14,446 bases of DNA from Phycisphaerae bacterium (GCA_015486815.1 WFQY01000453.1:1-14446), one strand, 5' to 3'; counted from the stretch's first letter, positions 1-7,534 are shown. Numbers and translations are program-made. Notes: a model not told the origin generated them from the letters alone.

Positions 1-511
1 GCAGATACACCCTCGAAGCTGGAATATTACATCTGGCTTGCAGGTCGATTATTAAGGCAGCTAATGCTCTTGCTTGTGCGAGTGTTGCATCACGTCGGCC
101 TTTGCGTAGCTGAATTCCGATATGGATTGTACCCGGATATTTTTTTACGGGCTCTTGCGATACCCATTTCGTCGTAATGAGGATTTCAGCATTTGGCGAG
201 ATAGCAAAATGAACAATATCACCATAATGACCGTCGTCGCTTAGACAATTAAGCCTAAGGTCGCGGCCGACGGTGTGTATGACAATAGCTCGCCATTGGT
301 TGGCTTCTATCGGAATATTGGTATTGGTAATCTTTTCCGACGAAGGAGTATTATAGGTAGCAGCCAGATATTTGACTTTGCTCGAAATAATCTTGTGAGG
401 TTCGAGAACGCCTAAGACTACCGTGCCGATGGTCATCGATGCTACGAGAGCAGCTAATACCCACGTAAGCCTTGTGCGATCAACATTGTGTTTTCCCGAT
501 GCTTTACTCAT
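1..511 (-). CDS. Membrane-anchored amidase_2/PGRP-like protein, N-terminal part (truncated at window edge)
   Basis: Reading leftward from the ATG at 511-509, the frame is open for 170 codons to the window edge, so the C-terminus is missing. Residues 1-15 are basic and polar, and about 16-37 form one hydrophobic segment (WVLAALVASMTIGTVVLGVL), suggesting a signal anchor with the rest outside the cytoplasm. From about residue 72 the sequence follows the amidase_2/PGRP pattern: WRAIVIH with H79 where the first zinc histidine sits, DIVHFAI near 98-104, IGIQL near 131-135, and IPASRV just before the edge, where the second zinc motif would follow. The tyrosine of the usual GYHF motif appears to be valine (V100), so activity on peptidoglycan is uncertain. 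The start has only a weak ribosome binding site. It could be a cell-wall amidase or a non-catalytic peptidoglycan-binding relative. The fold assignment rests on motif spacing alone. Confidence 0.6.
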   Translation of the reverse strand, partial: MSKASGKHNVDRTRLTWVLAALVASMTIGTVVLGVLEPHKIISSKVKYLAATYNTPSSEKITNTNIPIEANQWRAIVIHTVGRDLRLNCLSDDGHYGDIVHFAISPNAEILITTKWVSQEPVKKYPGTIHIGIQLRKGRRDATLAQARALAALIIDLQARCNIPASRVYL

Positions 512-542
512 AAGATTACAGTGAAAAATATATTAATTCGTT

Positions 543-569
543 GTTATAATATTCATCGGAAATTTGCAA
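543..569 (-). promoter_or_regulatory. Possible promoter for the leftward amidase-like gene
   Basis: Read on the minus strand, TTGCAA (569-564) is followed after 15 bases by TATAAC (548-543), about 30 bases upstream of the ATG at 511. The spacer is shorter than ideal and the spacer DNA is AT-rich, so such matches arise easily by chance. The divergent gene layout does require a promoter somewhere in 512-682. Confidence 0.25.
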
Positions 570-630
570 GAGAATAATTGGTATTTTCTCATAAAAATTC
601 ATTTTTTTATATCTCGCGATAGAATTGATT

Positions 631-641
631 CCGATAATCGG
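631..641. promoter_or_regulatory. Perfect 11-bp palindrome in divergent spacer (possible operator)
   Basis: CCGATAATCGG has two 5-bp arms around a single central base. It lies between the leftward amidase-like gene and the rightward glycosyltransferase, 42 bases before the GTG start of the latter. A dyad in a divergent spacer could be a repressor site, but it is short and no regulator gene is present to pair it with. Confidence 0.2.
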
Positions 642-682
642 TGTAACTTTTATTTATCGGCATATTTGGAGTTGATTGTTTA

Positions 683-1777
683 GTGAAAGTTTTATTAATC
701 GTTACTGATCTCGAAATAGGCGGAACTCCCTTGCAGGTATATCGTTTGGCGAAGGGGCTGCGCAGGCTGGGCGTTGATGTATCCGTCTGTTGTTTAGCTG
801 GCGAAGGGAAAGTGGCGGAATTGCTTCGAGACTCATCGATACCGGTATATCCGCTTGGTGCGAAAAATGTTTTCGATATACGGATATTGTACAAATTTGC
901 AAAACTTTTATCCGTTCTCAAGCCCGATATAGTGCATTCTTTTCTGATGCATTCGAATATTGTAACGAGGCTGATTGGCAGGGTAGTTGTCAGCGGAAAA
1001 GTGGTTTCTACGATTTGCACTGTCGAGCGGGAAAAGCGCTGGCATATGATAATGGAAAATTTTACACATAGGCTTGCGGATGTCGTTGTTTGCATATCGC
1101 AGGCGGTTATGAAGCATTGCATTACCGCCGGACATATATCGAAGAGCAAATTGAAGTTGATTTACCCGGGAATTGATGTCGATAGAATTCGTTTGGCTAA
1201 GCCTGCTGACGCAAAGGCGTTAAATCTCGATGAGTGCCGAAACAGAATATGCTTTTTGGGAAGATGCGACCCGATAAAGAGGATAGACCTGATTTTGTAC
1301 GCCCTTGAGCATATCCGCAATAATTATCCTGACTTGGACGTTAAGCTTATAGTAATAGGAGACGGGCCTGAGCGTGCGAATTTGCAAAATTTAGCGAATA
1401 GGCTCGGGATAGCGGATATGGTAAATTTTTTGGGATTTCGCGATGATTATCCGTCGATTCTCAAGTTGTGCAAGGTGTATGTGCTTGCATCCGAGCAGGA
1501 AGGCTGGGGCGTTGCGAGTGCGGAAGCGATTGTTGCAGGGTTGGTGCCTGTGGTGAGTGACGTTGATGGTTCACGTGAGGTGATAGCAGGTGTCTGCGGT
1601 TTGACATTTCCGCGGGGCGATTGGCAGACACTTGCGGAAAGAATAGTCGAAGCGATAAAATTATATGACGAAAAAAACGAGGTCAGCGACGATAAACTTG
1701 CATTTTTCGATTATCATCGTGAATCAGCGGAATATTTCGAGCTTTATAAAACGCTTCTATCCGGATGTGCCAAATGA
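683..1777 (+). CDS. Glycosyltransferase, GT4 family (GT-B fold)
   Basis: Predicted 364-residue retaining glycosyltransferase that moves a sugar from an activated donor, probably at the cytoplasmic side of the membrane. The N-terminal acceptor domain opens with MKVLLIVTDLEIGGTPLQV, the usual first strand and glycine-rich loop of family 4. The C-terminal donor domain has GRCDPIKRIDLIL near 193-205, VIGDGPER near 224-231, and the E-x7-E signature with E273 and E281 (EGWGVASAEA), followed by GLVPVVSDVDGSREVI. Length is normal for the family. The start is GTG with GGAG at 668-671, eleven bases upstream; there is no better in-frame start. The stop overlaps the next ATG as ATGA, so the two genes are probably translationally coupled. 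The acceptor cannot be told from sequence; surface polysaccharide or glycolipid synthesis is the usual role. Confidence 0.9.
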   Translation: MKVLLIVTDLEIGGTPLQVYRLAKGLRRLGVDVSVCCLAGEGKVAELLRDSSIPVYPLGAKNVFDIRILYKFAKLLSVLKPDIVHSFLMHSNIVTRLIGRVVVSGKVVSTICTVEREKRWHMIMENFTHRLADVVVCISQAVMKHCITAGHISKSKLKLIYPGIDVDRIRLAKPADAKALNLDECRNRICFLGRCDPIKRIDLILYALEHIRNNYPDLDVKLIVIGDGPERANLQNLANRLGIADMVNFLGFRDDYPSILKLCKVYVLASEQEGWGVASAEAIVAGLVPVVSDVDGSREVIAGVCGLTFPRGDWQTLAERIVEAIKLYDEKNEVSDDKLAFFDYHRESAEYFELYKTLLSGCAK

Positions 1778-3840
1778 TAATAGCTGAATTTACATTTTCT
1801 TCTCCTGCGGTTTTGGTGGGGTTAGTGTTTATGCTGATTCCGCTGGCTTTGCACCTGTTCGGGCGGACTCGCGCAAAGACGATAAAATTCCCTATGATGC
1901 GTTTTGTCAAGCAGGCAGCTATCAAGACATATCATCGCAGAAGAGTAGAAAATATCGCATTGCTATTGGCAAGGATGGCGCTGTTCGGATTTGTTCCGTT
2001 GGCATTGGCATTGCCGTTTTATCGAAGCAAAAATCTCCGCTTTTCGCAGAAAGGCAATCTTGCACTCGCAGTGATTATCGACAATACCGCTTCTATGCAG
2101 CAAAGATACGGAAAAGCTGATGCCTTCGCGCAGGCGAAAATCGAAGCGATGAGGGTAATTCGCGGTAGTGAACAATTTCCCGCCCCCGGACTTGCTGCTA
2201 TTGTTACTCCCCTCGCATCGTTGAACAGCTCGCCTATGATTTCCACCGACATAACGGAAATAACAAACCGAATACGAAATCTCAAATGCACCGATGCGGA
2301 AACGGATATCACGCCAACGATAATACGGGCGGAAAAGATTCTCGAAAATCAACCTTATGCCAATAAGCTAATATACGTATTGAGCGACTTTCAGCGGCAA
2401 AGCCTTCAGCCGACTCAGCTGAAAATTTTAAAAGCTTATCATATTCCCGTAGTTATGCTTGGAATCGCGGATGATAAGAAACGCAAAGATAATATAGGCA
2501 TATCGGGTGTAAAGATTTCTTCGCCTGTAATTGCGGGCAAATCGCTGACCTTGACGATTACGTTAGCCGGCAGAGTTTCGTCTGACCGTAACGTGCGAAT
2601 CAAACTTATCGGTGATAAGGGTGAATTGATTGCTTCGCGTGATGTTGTGATAGCATCGCAGAAAAGTTTCTCTCAACCATATTCGCTGGAATTTACGCCT
2701 AAGCGTCAAAAATATTTCGCGGGCAGAGTCGAGCTTGAAATATCCGATAGTCTATTAGCGGACAATCGATATTATCTCGCTTTTCGGATTGGCAGGCAGT
2801 TAAAGGCTTTGGTCATAAGTCAGCCGAAGCGCAACAAGACCGATTGGTCGTCAGACCCTGCGTTTTTTGTATCATCAGCGTTGCAAGCAAGTGGCTGGAT
2901 TACTGCTGAGCGTGTCTCTTTCGATAAGCTCAGCTCGAAAACCAAAAACGATGTAAACGCAATTTATCTCTGTGAGCCTTCAAAATTTACCGCAGCGATG
3001 GGTAATGCGTTGAGAAAATATCTGCACTCCGGCTCGCATAGCCTTGTGATTTTTCCCGATATTAACTCCCCTAAAACGTTGCGGGGGATATTGAAACAAT
3101 TTCAGCTTGGCAGGCTGATTTCGATCAAACGCACGGAAAAACCAGCGAGAATAGAGGATATAGATACAGCTGATGCACTTATCGCTTCTTTGGGATTGAA
3201 AACGTCGGTATATAGGAAAATTGCCCTTGGCAGCTATGCTGAAATTAAGCCAGCAACATTGGCGGAGTCGGTCTTGAGTTTATCCGATGGTAAGCCAGCT
3301 TTGATTCATAAGAAGATATCGGATTCCGATATATATCTGTTTGCATCACCGGCGAGGATTTCCGCCGGCACGCTGCCTTTGAATGCAGCTTTTCCCGCTA
3401 TTATCTGCAATATTGCCGCTCAGACAGCTAAGCACAATCGTATTTATATATTCGATGCCGGCAGGAGCTTTCGGGTAAAGGTTGATGAGCCGACGCAACT
3501 GACGGACGATAAGGGGCGGTTGGTAAGGAAATTCCGAAAGGGAAACTGGCAGACGCTCTTATATCGGGCAGGGCTTTACTATTTGCAAAATCAAAATCCG
3601 ATAGCGATAAACTGCTCGTCTAAAGCTGTTGATTTGGCGGGATATACTGTCGATGAAATCAACAAAGGTCAGCGGGATAGCTTGGTCTTTGCGGGCAATT
3701 CATCCGCTGATATCGAAAAGCATCTGATAAGCCTTGCCAAGGGTAAGCCTTTGTGGGATTATATCTTATTGTCAGCGGTGATTATTATGGTGTTGGAAAC
3801 ACTATTGGCGAATCTACGCAAGCCAAGTATGGTAAAATAA
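1774..3840 (+). CDS. BatA-like membrane protein with von Willebrand A domain
   Basis: Predicted 688-residue inner-membrane protein of the aerotolerance-regulator (BatA N-terminal, N-double-TM) family. Residues 1-30 form the first hydrophobic helix ending in the family's LHLFGR turn. The KFPMMRFVKQAA segment follows, then a basic stretch (HRRRVEN) and a second helix near 60-80. The vWA domain starts near 97 with a metal-site motif DNTASM (D103, T105, S107), where most relatives have DNSASM. A long beta-rich part follows, and a last helix lies at about 661-682 before a short basic tail. ATG 1774 is preferred over the in-frame ATG 1765 because it overlaps the upstream TGA and starts right before the helix. 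In Bacteroidetes and planctomycetes such genes usually sit with MoxR ATPase and DUF58 genes; here neither is visible and the partner is a glycosyltransferase. The exact role is unknown. Confidence 0.85.
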   Translation: MIIAEFTFSSPAVLVGLVFMLIPLALHLFGRTRAKTIKFPMMRFVKQAAIKTYHRRRVENIALLLARMALFGFVPLALALPFYRSKNLRFSQKGNLALAVIIDNTASMQQRYGKADAFAQAKIEAMRVIRGSEQFPAPGLAAIVTPLASLNSSPMISTDITEITNRIRNLKCTDAETDITPTIIRAEKILENQPYANKLIYVLSDFQRQSLQPTQLKILKAYHIPVVMLGIADDKKRKDNIGISGVKISSPVIAGKSLTLTITLAGRVSSDRNVRIKLIGDKGELIASRDVVIASQKSFSQPYSLEFTPKRQKYFAGRVELEISDSLLADNRYYLAFRIGRQLKALVISQPKRNKTDWSSDPAFFVSSALQASGWITAERVSFDKLSSKTKNDVNAIYLCEPSKFTAAMGNALRKYLHSGSHSLVIFPDINSPKTLRGILKQFQLGRLISIKRTEKPARIEDIDTADALIASLGLKTSVYRKIALGSYAEIKPATLAESVLSLSDGKPALIHKKISDSDIYLFASPARISAGTLPLNAAFPAIICNIAAQTAKHNRIYIFDAGRSFRVKVDEPTQLTDDKGRLVRKFRKGNWQTLLYRAGLYYLQNQNPIAINCSSKAVDLAGYTVDEINKGQRDSLVFAGNSSADIEKHLISLAKGKPLWDYILLSAVIIMVLETLLANLRKPSMVK

Positions 3841-3886
3841 TCTCAATGCGGGTAAAATGAACTATAAGCCAATTCGAGGTATGGAT

Positions 3887-4177
3887 ATGGGACAACTTGA
3901 ACAGATAAAAAAAATAATCAATCAGCATAGAAGAGAATTAGAGGAAACATATAAAGTTAGGAAAATAGCAATTTTCGGGTCTTACGCGAGAGGGGACCAA
4001 AACGAAAAAAGCGATATTGATATCATCGTAGAATTTAAAGAACCCGTAGGGTTTACCTTTATTCATCTTGCGGATTTTTTGGAGGAAATATTAAACAGAA
4101 AAGTTGACTTGCTCACACCTGATGCAATTAAACCCAATAGACGTAAATATATTATGAAGGAATTGACCTATGTCTAA
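3887..4177 (+). CDS. mntA: MntA-type nucleotidyltransferase (orphan antitoxin of a type VII MntA/HepT pair)
   Basis: Predicted 96-residue minimal nucleotidyltransferase. The polymerase-beta-type active site is intact: GSYARG at residues 31-36, then SDID with D43 and D45 as metal ligands. In characterised MntA/HepT pairs the MntA enzyme transfers AMP to a tyrosine of the HEPN RNase HepT and so neutralises it. ATG 3887 is chosen because GAGG at 3876-3879 lies seven bases upstream and the protein then begins as relatives do; in-frame ATGs at 3857 and 3881 would add 10 and 2 residues. The gene is A-rich (runs such as AAAAAAAATAATCAATC) and uses codons unlike its neighbours, which suggests acquisition by transfer. 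Its stop overlaps the start of a hepT remnant, so the antitoxin now stands alone. A role as a general nucleotidyltransferase cannot be excluded. Confidence 0.85.
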   Translation: MGQLEQIKKIINQHRRELEETYKVRKIAIFGSYARGDQNEKSDIDIIVEFKEPVGFTFIHLADFLEEILNRKVDLLTPDAIKPNRRKYIMKELTYV

Positions 4178-4220
4178 AAGGGTGTGGAAGTTGTTTGTTG
4201 AGGATAAATTTTTTGGTTGA
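4170..4220 (+). pseudogene. hepT: hepT (DUF86 HEPN toxin) remnant, first ~12 codons only
   Basis: An ATG at 4170 overlaps the mntA stop by eight bases, the typical coupling of these pairs, and reads MSKRVWKLFVEDKFFG then TGA at 4218-4220. The first twelve residues match the conserved opening of HepT/DUF86 proteins (of the type M-x-KRDWKLFLEDIL). The frame then leaves the family sequence and stops. No HEPN RxxxxH motif is seen in any frame before the next gene at 4270, so the toxin body has been deleted rather than merely frameshifted. A chance resemblance is possible because the match is short, but position, overlap and sequence all agree. Confidence 0.6.
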
Positions 4221-4243
4221 GTTTGAGTTAGTTTAGTTTGAGT
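4221..4243 (+). repeat. Short direct repeat GTTTGAGT at the hepT truncation point
   Basis: GTTTGAGT occurs at 4221-4228 and again at 4236-4243, with TAGTTTA between, immediately after the stop of the hepT stub. The spacer is low-complexity (T, G, A only). It may be the scar of the deletion that removed the toxin gene, or a chance feature of simple sequence. Confidence 0.4.
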
Positions 4244-4269
4244 AAATAAATATTTCCGAGAATGTGATT

Positions 4270-4794
4270 ATGGTTATCAAATTTCATTGCGAAAAGTGCG
4301 GTAAGAAGGTAACAGCTCCGGATGATGCCGGCGGAAAGCGAGGAAAATGCCCCAGCTGTAAGCAGAAAATATTTATACCGATGCCGGAAGAGCAATTGAA
4401 AGAAATCCCCCTTGCCCCGGAAGACCCACAGGAAAAGAAGCGAAAGGAACAACTCGAGAAGGAACGATTGCTTGCTCAGCAGGCATTGCTTGACGATCAG
4501 AAAGTACCGGAAATCGACGCTCCACCTCCGCCCGAAAATGTTCTGCCACTTGATGATGACAGTCTAATAGGTATTATTCCTCTCGAAGATAAGATTCAGC
4601 AATATATTATCCTAATGGCTCGCGGTTCACTCGCTGATGCGGATGCGCTTGCTGATGAGATAGTCAGAGAAGGAAAGAAAGCTAAACAAGCGGTGGAGAA
4701 AATCGCATCGCAGGAGCTTATTCACCCCGAGCTTAAGGATGTTCCGCAGACGGTAATATCAGGATTTTTTCGAAAACTGCTGAAGAAATTTTAA
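4270..4794 (+). CDS. Small zinc-ribbon protein of unknown function
   Basis: Predicted 174-residue cytoplasmic protein. Residues 5-32 form a zinc ribbon with C7-x2-C10 and C27-x2-C30 around a PDDAGGKRGKC linker, a form often seen at the N-terminus of planctomycete proteins. A charged coiled-coil-like region follows (about 45-75, rich in K, E, Q), then a proline-rich linker (APPPPENV) and a C-terminal helical part of about 75 residues ending in a basic tail. No transmembrane segment is seen, although in some relatives this ribbon precedes membrane or kinase domains. GTG 4264 is the upstream alternative start; ATG 4270 is preferred because the protein then begins two residues before the first ribbon strand. 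The ribosome binding site is weak. The following siroheme decarboxylase begins nine bases after its stop, so the two are likely cotranscribed, but no functional link is evident. Confidence 0.75.
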   Translation: MVIKFHCEKCGKKVTAPDDAGGKRGKCPSCKQKIFIPMPEEQLKEIPLAPEDPQEKKRKEQLEKERLLAQQALLDDQKVPEIDAPPPPENVLPLDDDSLIGIIPLEDKIQQYIILMARGSLADADALADEIVREGKKAKQAVEKIASQELIHPELKDVPQTVISGFFRKLLKKF

Positions 4795-4803
4795 TATGTC
4801 TCT

Positions 4804-5748
4804 ATGCTTAATGTTGATACGAATATTTTTGACGCCCTTTATAGCTTACCCATAACGGAGAATCCTTGGCAGAATGAGAAGCTGCTAAGCAAGGCGATGG
4901 AATATCGCAATAGCGGATTGATACGCGAGATAGGAGCTATCTTTAATGGAGCGAAGATGGGCTATCGCACTACGCTTATCGCTTGTAAAGTTCCTCATTC
5001 ACTTGTAGATAAGGCAGCGGAAATTGTTTCCTCTCATAGTGGCCTCTCGCACAATTATCTGCGTTCGGGCAGTGAATATAATCTGTGGTTTACATTTTCG
5101 GTACGCAAAGAAGAATTCGATAATCAACTCCGAAGTATAATCAGTCAAATCGATGTGCCATTTATTCAGCTTGACACCATACGCAGATATAAACTCAGTT
5201 TCGACTTTGGAAATAAGGTGCGACAATCGCAGCGAGTTGAAAAAGATGTTGCGGATTTAAGCTTACAATCGTTTGAGAATAGAGAACGGTTAGCTGATGC
5301 TGTTGCGATTTTTCAACGGGAGCTGCCTATTGTCGGTCGGCCGTTTCGTCAGCTTGCTCGGATAAGTAGCGGAAAATTCAACGAAACGGAATTGATAGAT
5401 TATGCACGCAGGCTTAAAGAAAGCGGGCTCATCAGGCGGATCGGTGCGTTGTGGAATCATAGCAGACTCGGGCTTAGGGAAAATGTATTATGCCTTTGGC
5501 AGCTAAGCGAAGAACAGACAGATGATTTTGCAAACTCAGCGATTCGCTATGCAAATATAACGCACTGCTATAAAAGGACAAGCTATCACGATTGGCCTTG
5601 GCAGATATATACGATGATTCACGGCCAAACACGCCAACAATGCGAGCAGACAATTGATGGATTGCATAGGGATTATCCGCATGCCAGTCCGCTCAAATTA
5701 TGGACGGTAAGAGAGTATAAGAAAAAAAGAGCGAAATATCGTTTATAA
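4804..5748 (+). CDS. ahbAB: Siroheme decarboxylase, AhbA-AhbB-type fusion
   Basis: Predicted 314-residue cytoplasmic protein made of two tandem Lrp/AsnC-like halves. Half one (about 1-150) has SGLIREIGAIF at 37-47 and LSHNYLR at 81-87, then EYNLWFTF. Half two (about 160-314) has SGLIRRIGALW at 207-217, THCYKR at 253-258 and YTMIHG at 269-274. These are marks of the AhbA/AhbB and NirD/L/G/H decarboxylases, not of DNA-binding regulators. AhbA and AhbB normally form a heterodimer that removes two acetate carboxyls from siroheme to give 12,18-didecarboxysiroheme, on the way to heme in sulfate reducers and methanogens. Here both halves are one chain, as in NirDL proteins. No ahbC, ahbD or other heme gene is in the window, so heme b and heme d1 routes cannot be told apart. 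There is no strong ribosome binding site; coupling to the upstream gene is likely. Confidence 0.85.
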   Translation: MLNVDTNIFDALYSLPITENPWQNEKLLSKAMEYRNSGLIREIGAIFNGAKMGYRTTLIACKVPHSLVDKAAEIVSSHSGLSHNYLRSGSEYNLWFTFSVRKEEFDNQLRSIISQIDVPFIQLDTIRRYKLSFDFGNKVRQSQRVEKDVADLSLQSFENRERLADAVAIFQRELPIVGRPFRQLARISSGKFNETELIDYARRLKESGLIRRIGALWNHSRLGLRENVLCLWQLSEEQTDDFANSAIRYANITHCYKRTSYHDWPWQIYTMIHGQTRQQCEQTIDGLHRDYPHASPLKLWTVREYKKKRAKYRL

Positions 5749-5844
5749 TATGTCAGAAATCAGAAAATATTCTCGTACACAAATGAATTTTTTAAAATAA
5801 ATTTCTCTTGCGTAAATTCTATGTAATGATAAAATTTCCGCAAT

Positions 5845-5871
5845 TTGTGTGTTTTATCCGAAACGTATAAT
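5845..5871 (+). promoter_or_regulatory. Likely promoter of the ThuA-Gfo/Idh and UroD-like cassette
   Basis: A perfect TATAAT lies at 5866-5871 with TTGTGT at 5845-5850 as a partial -35 (15-base spacer; TTTGTG at 5844 gives 16). The leader would be about 15 bases before the ATG at 5894, just enough for the GGGAG ribosome binding site at 5881-5885. A second weaker pair, TTGCGT 5808-5813 and TAAAAT 5830-5835 with 16 bases between, lies upstream. The 145-base gap before the gene holds nothing else recognisable, and no terminator hairpin is seen after 5748. Confidence 0.45.
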
Positions 5872-5893
5872 TTGAAATTTGGGAGACTTACCG

Positions 5894-7534
5894 ATGAAAG
5901 CTCTTATCGTAACAGGTGGCGGTTGGCATCCATTCGAAAAAACCTCTCCGATGTTGGCTGACTGGCTCAAAGAGCGTCGAGCTGCTGAATCGAAAATTGT
6001 CGAGAGCGCAGAGGGGATAACAGCGGAAAACCTACAGTGGGCTGATGTGGTTATCGTTAATCATCAGGGTGCGCAAGATAAACTTACCGACCAGCAGGGC
6101 AATATGCTTGAAGATTTTGTCAAAGCAGGCGGAGGACTTGTGGGGATACACTCAGCTGCGGATAGTTTTCGCGAGAATGAAACATATATGAACCTTATCG
6201 GCTGCGAGTTTGTTAAGCACGATCCGATGGGACAGGTAAGAATCAATATCAATGAGCCTACACATCAGATAACCGCTTATACGCCTGACGGATTTTCCAT
6301 ATTCGATGAGATATATCAGTGCAAAATTCACGGCGAGCCTAAAATCCTTGCGAGTGTAAAGTGGGGTGAAAAGGTGTTTCCGATGGTTGCGATAAACGAA
6401 ATCGGAAAGGGCAGAGTTTTCTATCTTGCACTCGGACATGATGAGCGGGCGTGGAGCGATGAAAACTTTCGCACGCTTTTGATGCGAGGAATTGATTGGG
6501 CGTATAAAGGCAATGTCAGAAAAACGATTGGCTGCGGATTGCTCGGCGTCGGTCCGCGATATAATATGGGTCAGCATCACGCAAGACATATCACAAATGC
6601 ATTCGGGCTTGAAGTAGTCGCTGCCTGCGATTTACGTGAGGAAAACGTAAACAAATTCAAAGAAGATTATCCGCAAGTAAAGGGATATACCGATGCCGAT
6701 AAGTTTCTTGCAGATAGTAAAGTTGATTTGGTAACAATTATCGTACCTCACAATGTGCATTTTGAGCTTGCGAAAAAATGTCTGCAGGCGGGTAAAAATG
6801 TTATCGTGGAAAAGCCGTTTGTGCTTTCATCCGAGCAGGCGACGGAGCTTATCGAGCTTGCAGAAAAGCAGAATGTAATGCTAAGCGTCTATCAGAATCG
6901 CAGGTGGGATTGGGAATATCTGCGCACCAAAAGCGTTGTCGATAGCGGTGAAATAGGCAATGTATATTATATGCGTATCAATATTGCAAATTATCGAATG
7001 CCTGGCGATGAATGGCGGTCGTATAAAGAAATATCGGGTGGTATGCTCTACGATTGGGGTGCGCATCATTTCGATTGGATTTTGAATGTTATCGATGCGG
7101 AAATGGAAGCGGTGTTTGCTGCTACTCATAAGGTACGTTGGGGTTGGTGTACAAATGAGGATAATGCGACCGTGATGGTAAAGTTCGCTAACGGAGCGAT
7201 AGCTGAATATCATACATCGAATGTTTTTGCGGGTGAATGGGATTTTTATGTATTAGCTGCTGGCAGTAAAGGTGCGATAAAAATCAGTAAAATGGACAGC
7301 GAAGCTCGCGTGATAAAATATGATGCGGACGGTCAAAAAATAGCAGAGCGAATTATTCCGGGCGTAGAGCACGGGAAATATCATTATCGTTATTATCAAA
7401 ACATCGCAGACCATTTGTTATTCTCGGAGCCGTTAGCTATCAAGCCCCAGCAGTCGCGTCGGGCGATCGCATTGATAGAAGCTGCTTATGAGTCGGCAAA
7501 TAGCAATCAAGCGGTAAAGCCGAAATTTGTATAA
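5894..7534 (+). CDS. ThuA domain fused to Gfo/Idh/MocA oxidoreductase
   Basis: Predicted 546-residue two-domain cytoplasmic enzyme. Residues 1-205 are a ThuA (trehalose-utilisation) domain: MKALIVTGGGWHPF start, GGGLVGIHSAADSF in the middle, and GKGRVFYLALGHDERAW near its end. From 212 a Rossmann domain begins with IGCGLLGVGP. E306-K307-P308 is the classic Gfo/Idh EKP motif whose lysine is usually catalytic, and GAHHFD at 389-394 gives the G-x-H-x-x-D substrate-side motif. Family knowledge: Gfo/Idh enzymes oxidise sugar hydroxyls with NAD(P), and in rhizobia the separate ThuA and ThuB (Gfo/Idh) make 3-keto derivatives of trehalose and related disaccharides. The chain therefore probably joins two steps of 3-keto-sugar chemistry; its substrate is unknown. 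ATG 5894 has GGGAG eight or nine bases upstream; a TTG at 5879 lies before that site and is unlikely. It is first of a four-gene run. Confidence 0.9.
   Translation: MKALIVTGGGWHPFEKTSPMLADWLKERRAAESKIVESAEGITAENLQWADVVIVNHQGAQDKLTDQQGNMLEDFVKAGGGLVGIHSAADSFRENETYMNLIGCEFVKHDPMGQVRININEPTHQITAYTPDGFSIFDEIYQCKIHGEPKILASVKWGEKVFPMVAINEIGKGRVFYLALGHDERAWSDENFRTLLMRGIDWAYKGNVRKTIGCGLLGVGPRYNMGQHHARHITNAFGLEVVAACDLREENVNKFKEDYPQVKGYTDADKFLADSKVDLVTIIVPHNVHFELAKKCLQAGKNVIVEKPFVLSSEQATELIELAEKQNVMLSVYQNRRWDWEYLRTKSVVDSGEIGNVYYMRINIANYRMPGDEWRSYKEISGGMLYDWGAHHFDWILNVIDAEMEAVFAATHKVRWGWCTNEDNATVMVKFANGAIAEYHTSNVFAGEWDFYVLAAGSKGAIKISKMDSEARVIKYDADGQKIAERIIPGVEHGKYHYRYYQNIADHLLFSEPLAIKPQQSRRAIALIEAAYESANSNQAVKPKFV

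Noticed and set aside
607..1149. 180-codon minus-strand frame opposite the glycosyltransferase
   Set aside because: It overlaps a well-supported GT4 gene almost fully, has no family motifs and has a low-complexity serine/threonine-rich composition typical of an antisense shadow.
4804..5748. Lrp/AsnC transcription regulator
   Set aside because: The fold is shared, but the RxIGA, SHNYLR/THCYKR and YTMIHG motifs and the doubled layout belong to the siroheme decarboxylase group.
5749..5893. Riboswitch in the 145-base leader of the cassette
   Set aside because: No conserved aptamer core or paired stems could be made out; the region is AT-rich with promoter-like boxes only.
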